Source: Betaproteobacteria bacterium | GTDB lineage: Bacteria; Pseudomonadota; Gammaproteobacteria; Burkholderiales; UBA9220 | Reading direction: 5' to 3' | Assembly (NCBI GenBank): GCA_020061285.1 | Contig: JAGUYQ010000108.1 | Coordinates: 1-9,881 of the forward strand | Length of the DNA: 9,881 bases | Shown: piece after piece, positions 7,034 through 9,881 of the stretch | Layout of the letters: each line of letters starts with the position of its first letter | Position numbering within the stretch: the stretch's first letter is position 1 | The notes under the pieces: generated by a model | Seen by the model: the letters and a program-made list of their open reading frames with translations, nothing else | What the model was told of the DNA's origin: nothing | Database searches by the model: none | Translations under genes and position numbers: made by a program

Positions 7034-7039
7034 TCCTCT
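7034..7039 (-). promoter_or_regulatory. Ribosome binding site fixing the TTG start of pnp
   Basis: AGAGGA on the minus strand lies 7 nt before TTG at 7026. The frame upstream contains no ATG or GTG close by, so this site decides the rare start codon. Confidence 0.75.
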
Positions 7040-7053
7040 ATCGATGCCCGTCA

Positions 7054-7091
7054 GGCCGTTTCCGGCCGCTTCTCCACCGCGCCGGGCGCGG
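7054..7091 (-). other. Two hairpins in the rpsO-pnp intergenic RNA
   Basis: In transcript order, CCGCG-loop-CGCGG (arms within 7077-7083 and 7085-7091) is followed by GGCCG-GAAA-CGGCC (7054-7067), a 5-bp stem capped by a GNRA-type tetraloop. Neither is followed by a U-run, so they do not look like intrinsic terminators. In E. coli the equivalent spacer holds an RNase III-processed stem-loop that mediates pnp autoregulation. These stems are shorter, so a similar role is only a possibility. Confidence 0.45.
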
Positions 7092-7101
7092 CAACTATCA
7101 A

Positions 7102-7371
7102 TTACTTACGCAGACCGAGACGTTCGATCAGAGTGCGGTAACGATCAACGTTCTTGCCTTTCAGGTAGTCCAGCAGCTTGCGGCGCTTGCTGACCAGGCG
7201 CAGCAGGCCACGGCGGGAATGGTGGTCCTTGGCGTGGGTCTTGAAGTGGCCGGTCAACTCATTGATGCGGGTGGTCATGATCGCCACTTGCACTTCGGGG
7301 GAGCCGGTATCGGTGGCACCCTGCTGATAATCCTTCACGATTTGCGACTTTTCGGCGCTGGTGATTGCCAT
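7102..7371 (-). CDS. rpsO: 30S ribosomal protein S15
   Basis: Primary 16S rRNA-binding protein of the small subunit platform. The product is 89 aa, the standard length. The sequence is typical: [16 protein letters not shown] at 1-16, then the [13 protein letters not shown] segment (18-30) and the conserved helical core with [19 protein letters not shown] (42-60) and [11 protein letters not shown] (61-71). The start ATG at 7371 has GGAG about 10 nt upstream. A good promoter candidate lies in the truB-rpsO gap, and pnp follows, so an rpsO-pnp transcript separate from the upstream infB operon is likely. The leader would be only about 25 nt, leaving little room for the S15 autoregulatory pseudoknot known in E. 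coli. Confidence 0.99.
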   Translation of the reverse strand: MAITSAEKSQIVKDYQQGATDTGSPEVQVAIMTTRINELTGHFKTHAKDHHSRRGLLRLVSKRRKLLDYLKGKNVDRYRTLIERLGLRK

Positions 7372-7401
7372 GTCTCTTTTACTCCAAATCCAAAATTGAC
7401 T

Positions 7402-7431
7402 ATTTTACCTTTCCAGACGGTGCTTTAACAA
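7402..7431 (-). promoter_or_regulatory. Candidate sigma70 promoter of rpsO-pnp
   Basis: On the minus strand, TTGTTA (7426-7431) and TAAAAT (7402-7407) are spaced by 18 nt; the -10 matches five of six and the -35 four of six consensus bases. The site lies in the 75 nt truB-rpsO gap, where an rpsO promoter is also known in E. coli. Confidence 0.6.
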
Positions 7432-7446
7432 GCGGTTCCGTGCAAT

Positions 7447-8355
7447 TTATCCGGGCGGGAACACAACCAGGCGCCGGGGAGCGATTTTTCCCTCCTCCGT
7501 CACGTCACCGATGCCGAGAAAACGGTTCTTGTCGTCGTAGAGCCGCACCACCCCTTGCGCGGCGACGCGGGGAAGCCACACCGCCTGCCCGCGCTGGAGA
7601 TAGAAGACACTGTCCGCATCCAATTGTGCTTGCGGATAGCCTTGCAACAGCGAATCCGCGGGAAGCAGGCGCGCATCTCGCTCCTCCATCGGCATCGCTT
7701 CCAATTGCTCCAGAGTCAGGGCATCCGCGACGGCGAACTCGCCGATGGCGGTACGGCGCAAAGCCTGTAAATAAGCTCCACAGCCTAGGGCCTTGCCGAT
7801 GTCCTCAGCCAGGGTACGAATATAGGTGCCTTTGCTGCACGACACCGTGATCAGCATCTCCTCGCCTTCAAAGCGATCCAGGGACAGGCTGTAGATGCTT
7901 ACCTCCCGTGCCGCGCGCGCCACTTCCACGCCCTGCCGGGCGTATTCGTAAAGGGCCTTGCCGTCGCGCTTCAAAGCCGAATACATGGGGGGAACCTGGG
8001 AAATCTTGCCGACAAAGCGGCGCAATACCTCCTGCACCTGTTCCAAGTTGACCTCCACCGCCTGCCGCGACAACACCTCTCCCTCCGGGTCGCCGGTGGT
8101 GGTGGTTTGCCCCAGGCGGATCAAGCCTTGATAGGTTTTATCGGCGTCGAGGAGAAACTGGGAGAACTTGGTAGCCTCCCCCAAGCAAACCGGCAGCAGG
8201 CCGGTGGCGAAGGGGTCGAGGTTGCCGGTATGCCCGGCCTTTGCCGCCTGGTAAAGACGCTTGGCTTTCTGGAGGGCCGTGTTGGAACTGATGCCGGCCG
8301 GCTTGTCGAGCAGCAGCACGCCACTTATCGGCCGTTTGACCGCTTTGTACTGCAA
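7447..8355 (-). CDS. truB: tRNA pseudouridine-55 synthase TruB
   Basis: Isomerises U55 to pseudouridine in the T-loop of elongator tRNAs and acts as a tRNA folding chaperone. The product is 302 aa, normal length. Seen: SGVLLLDKPAGISSN at 11-25, the catalytic motif GHTGNLDPFATGLLP at 41-55 with nucleophile Asp47, and KTYQGLIRLGQTTTTGDPEG (73-92). VPPMYSALKRDGKALYEYAR lies near 120-140, SKGTYIRTLAEDIG near 184-197, and a small PUA-like C-terminal domain covers about 240-302. The start is TTG at 8355, 11 nt after the rbfA stop, with a GAGGA Shine-Dalgarno 5 nt upstream; the next residues match the family N-terminus, so this rare start is well supported. The gene is part of the infB-rbfA-truB operon. 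Confidence 0.97.
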   Translation of the reverse strand: MQYKAVKRPISGVLLLDKPAGISSNTALQKAKRLYQAAKAGHTGNLDPFATGLLPVCLGEATKFSQFLLDADKTYQGLIRLGQTTTTGDPEGEVLSRQAVEVNLEQVQEVLRRFVGKISQVPPMYSALKRDGKALYEYARQGVEVARAAREVSIYSLSLDRFEGEEMLITVSCSKGTYIRTLAEDIGKALGCGAYLQALRRTAIGEFAVADALTLEQLEAMPMEERDARLLPADSLLQGYPQAQLDADSVFYLQRGQAVWLPRVAAQGVVRLYDDKNRFLGIGDVTEEGKIAPRRLVVFPPG

Positions 8356-8360
8356 ACGGG

Positions 8361-8366
8361 TCCTCG
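8361..8366 (-). promoter_or_regulatory. Ribosome binding site fixing the TTG start of truB
   Basis: CGAGGA on the minus strand lies between the rbfA stop and TTG at 8355, with 5 nt spacing. No ATG is available near the conserved N-terminus. Confidence 0.7.
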
Positions 8367-8750
8367 CTATTCCTCGGAGCCGCCCGAGCGCTGCCGGTCT
8401 TGAGCCACGGCTTGGTCGATCAGGCTATCCAGACGCATGCCCCGCTCCACCGACTCGTCGTAGTGGAAATGCAACTGAGGCATAGAGCGCAGCTTCATGC
8501 GTTGAGACAACTGGGTGCGCAGAAAGCCCGCCGCATGTTGCAAGGCATGCTGAATCTCGGTGATCTGCCCGGCGTCGCCCATCACGGTGAAAAATACCTT
8601 GGCATGGGACATATCCTGGGTGACCTCCACGTCGGTGAGGGTCACCATCAGGCCGACCCGCGGGTCCTTCAACTCGAAACGGATCAGGTCCGCCAACTCG
8701 CGCTGAATCTGTTCGGCCACGCGACGGGCACGGGGATAGTCCTTCGGCAT
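8367..8750 (-). CDS. rbfA: Ribosome-binding factor A
   Basis: Single KH-fold protein that binds the immature 30S subunit and helps mature the 5' end region of 16S rRNA; also linked to cold adaptation in E. coli. The product is 127 aa, typical. The N-terminus [17 protein letters not shown] (7-23), the [19 protein letters not shown] segment (26-44), HAKVFFTV (49-56) and the late [19 protein letters not shown] stretch (93-111) are family hallmarks. The C-terminal tail (about 112-127) is polar, as expected. The ATG at 8750 follows the infB stop by only 3 nt and has no strong Shine-Dalgarno of its own, so translation is probably coupled to infB. Confidence 0.97.
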   Translation of the reverse strand: MPKDYPRARRVAEQIQRELADLIRFELKDPRVGLMVTLTDVEVTQDMSHAKVFFTVMGDAGQITEIQHALQHAAGFLRTQLSQRMKLRSMPQLHFHYDESVERGMRLDSLIDQAVAQDRQRSGGSEE

Positions 8751-8753
8751 GGC

Positions 8754-9881
8754 TTACAGGCTGCGCGCCACTTCGACCATTTCAAACGCTTCGAGCTGAT
8801 CGCCTTCCTGGAGGTCGTTGAAATTCTTCAGGGACAGGCCGCACTCGAAGCCGGACTTCACTTCCTTGACGTCGTCCTTGAAACGTTTCAGGGAGTCCAG
8901 TTCGCCGGTGTGAACCACCACGTTGTCACGCAGCACCCGCACCGAGGCGGAACGTTTGATGATGCCGTCCAGCACATAACAGCCCGCGACGGTACCGACC
9001 TTGGAGATGCGGAATACCTGGCGCACTTCCACCAAGCCGAGCATATTTTCCTTCTGCTCCGGCGCCAGCATGCCGGACAGGGCCGCTTTCACGTCATCCA
9101 CCACGTCGTAGATGATGTTGTAGTAGCGCACCTGCGTGCCGGAAGAATCGATCAGCTTGCGCGCCGTGGCATCGGCGCGGGTATTGAAGCCCACCACCAC
9201 CGCCTTGGAGGCCAGGGCCAGGTTGATGTCGGATTCGGTGATGCCGCCGACACCGCTATGAATGATGTTGACCTTCACCTCGTCGGTGGACAGCTTCTGC
9301 AACGCATGGGCCAGGGCCTCGTAGGAACCCTGCACGTCCGCCTTGATGACCAGGGGCAGGACCTTGACCTCGCCCTCGCCCATCTGTTCAAACATGTTTT
9401 CCAACTTGGCGGCCTGCTGCTTGGCCAGCTTCACATCGCGGAACTTGCCTTGGCGGAAAAGGGCGATTTCACGGGCCTTGCGCTCGTCCTGCAGGACCAT
9501 CACGTCCTCGCCGGCACCCGGCACATCGGACAGACCCAGAATCTCCACCGGGATGGACGGGCCCGCCTCCTTGATCGGTTTGCCGTTCTCATCCAGCATC
9601 GCCCGCACCCGGCCGAAAGCCGAGCCGGCCAGCACCACGTCGCCCTGGCGCAGGGTGCCGGATTGAATAAGGATGGTCGAGACCGGGCCGCGCCCCTTGT
9701 CGAGACGGGCTTCGATCACCAAACCCTTGGCAGGCGCGTCCTTGGGCGCGGTCAACTCCAGCACTTCGGCTTGGAGCAGCACGCTTTCCAGGAGGTCGTC
9801 GATGCCCTGGCCGCTCTTGGCGGACACCTCGACGAACATAGTGTCGCCGCCCCAGTCCTCGGGCACCACTTCCTGGGCCAC
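8754..9881 (-). CDS. infB: Translation initiation factor IF-2, C-terminal part (5' end outside window)
   Basis: GTPase that brings initiator fMet-tRNA to the 30S subunit and promotes subunit joining. The last 375 residues are present. The window edge falls inside the G domain: the G5-like [11 protein letters not shown] (residues 20-30 of the fragment) is seen, while the G1-G4 motifs lie upstream, outside the window. Then follow domain II (about 50-135, with [20 protein letters not shown] at 58-77), a helical linker, domain C1 (about 170-262, with [13 protein letters not shown] at 178-190 and the GVGGITESD motif at 210-218), and the fMet-tRNA-binding domain C2 (about 280-375). The first codon at the edge is GTG, but it is an internal valine and not a start. 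The stop at 8754-8756 is 3 nt before rbfA. Confidence 0.98.
   Translation of the reverse strand: MAQEVVPEDWGGDTMFVEVSAKSGQGIDDLLESVLLQAEVLELTAPKDAPAKGLVIEARLDKGRGPVSTILIQSGTLRQGDVVLAGSAFGRVRAMLDENGKPIKEAGPSIPVEILGLSDVPGAGEDVMVLQDERKAREIALFRQGKFRDVKLAKQQAAKLENMFEQMGEGEVKVLPLVIKADVQGSYEALAHALQKLSTDEVKVNIIHSGVGGITESDINLALASKAVVVGFNTRADATARKLIDSSGTQVRYYNIIYDVVDDVKAALSGMLAPEQKENMLGLVEVRQVFRISKVGTVAGCYVLDGIIKRSASVRVLRDNVVVHTGELDSLKRFKDDVKEVKSGFECGLSLKNFNDLQEGDQLEAFEMVEVARSL

Noticed and set aside
5029..7428. Very long plus-strand open frame (about 799 codons) opposite pnp and rpsO
   Set aside because: It is antisense to two certain genes, is rich in Gly, His, Gln and Ala as expected from the complement of GC-rich codons, and shows no recognisable domain.

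Overview
The window is a stretch of bacterial chromosome in which every gene reads on the minus strand. Translation-apparatus genes (3' part of infB, rbfA, truB, rpsO, pnp) come first in the direction of transcription. The replication/repair block dnaB, alr, radA follows. The protein sequences and the high GC content (about 65% in a radA sample counted by hand) suggest a proteobacterium, most likely betaproteobacterial. I could not confirm the taxon by a search.

Region by region, from high to low coordinates: 9881-7447 holds infB (5' end cut off by the window), rbfA and truB, packed with 3-11 nt gaps as in a classical infB-rbfA-truB operon. At 7446-7372 a good sigma70-like promoter precedes rpsO. 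rpsO and pnp follow, with a 75 nt spacer containing two short hairpins. A strong hairpin terminator at 4863-4891 closes the pnp unit only about 21 nt before the dnaB start. dnaB and alr are separated by about 107 nt carrying repeated GGATGAA units and a 13-bp inverted repeat. Between alr and radA sits a small accessory segment (about 1169-2284): a mazE/mazF-type toxin-antitoxin pair with its own promoter and a palindromic operator candidate, then a 150 nt AT-richer spacer, then a 108-aa protein with TPR-like helical repeats. radA follows 7 nt after that gene and runs off the window at position 1.

How the genes work together: the infB-rbfA-truB-rpsO-pnp group supports translation initiation, 30S maturation, tRNA modification and RNA turnover. 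dnaB (replicative helicase), alr (D-alanine for peptidoglycan) and radA (recombination branch migration) are housekeeping genes. The toxin-antitoxin pair and the TPR-like gene are the only accessory content and look like an insertion between alr and radA. I see no rRNA, tRNA, CRISPR array, insertion sequence or prophage gene. I do not see a convincing undescribed multi-gene system. The most open questions are the TPR-like protein, the spacer beside it, and how dnaB is transcribed past the terminator.
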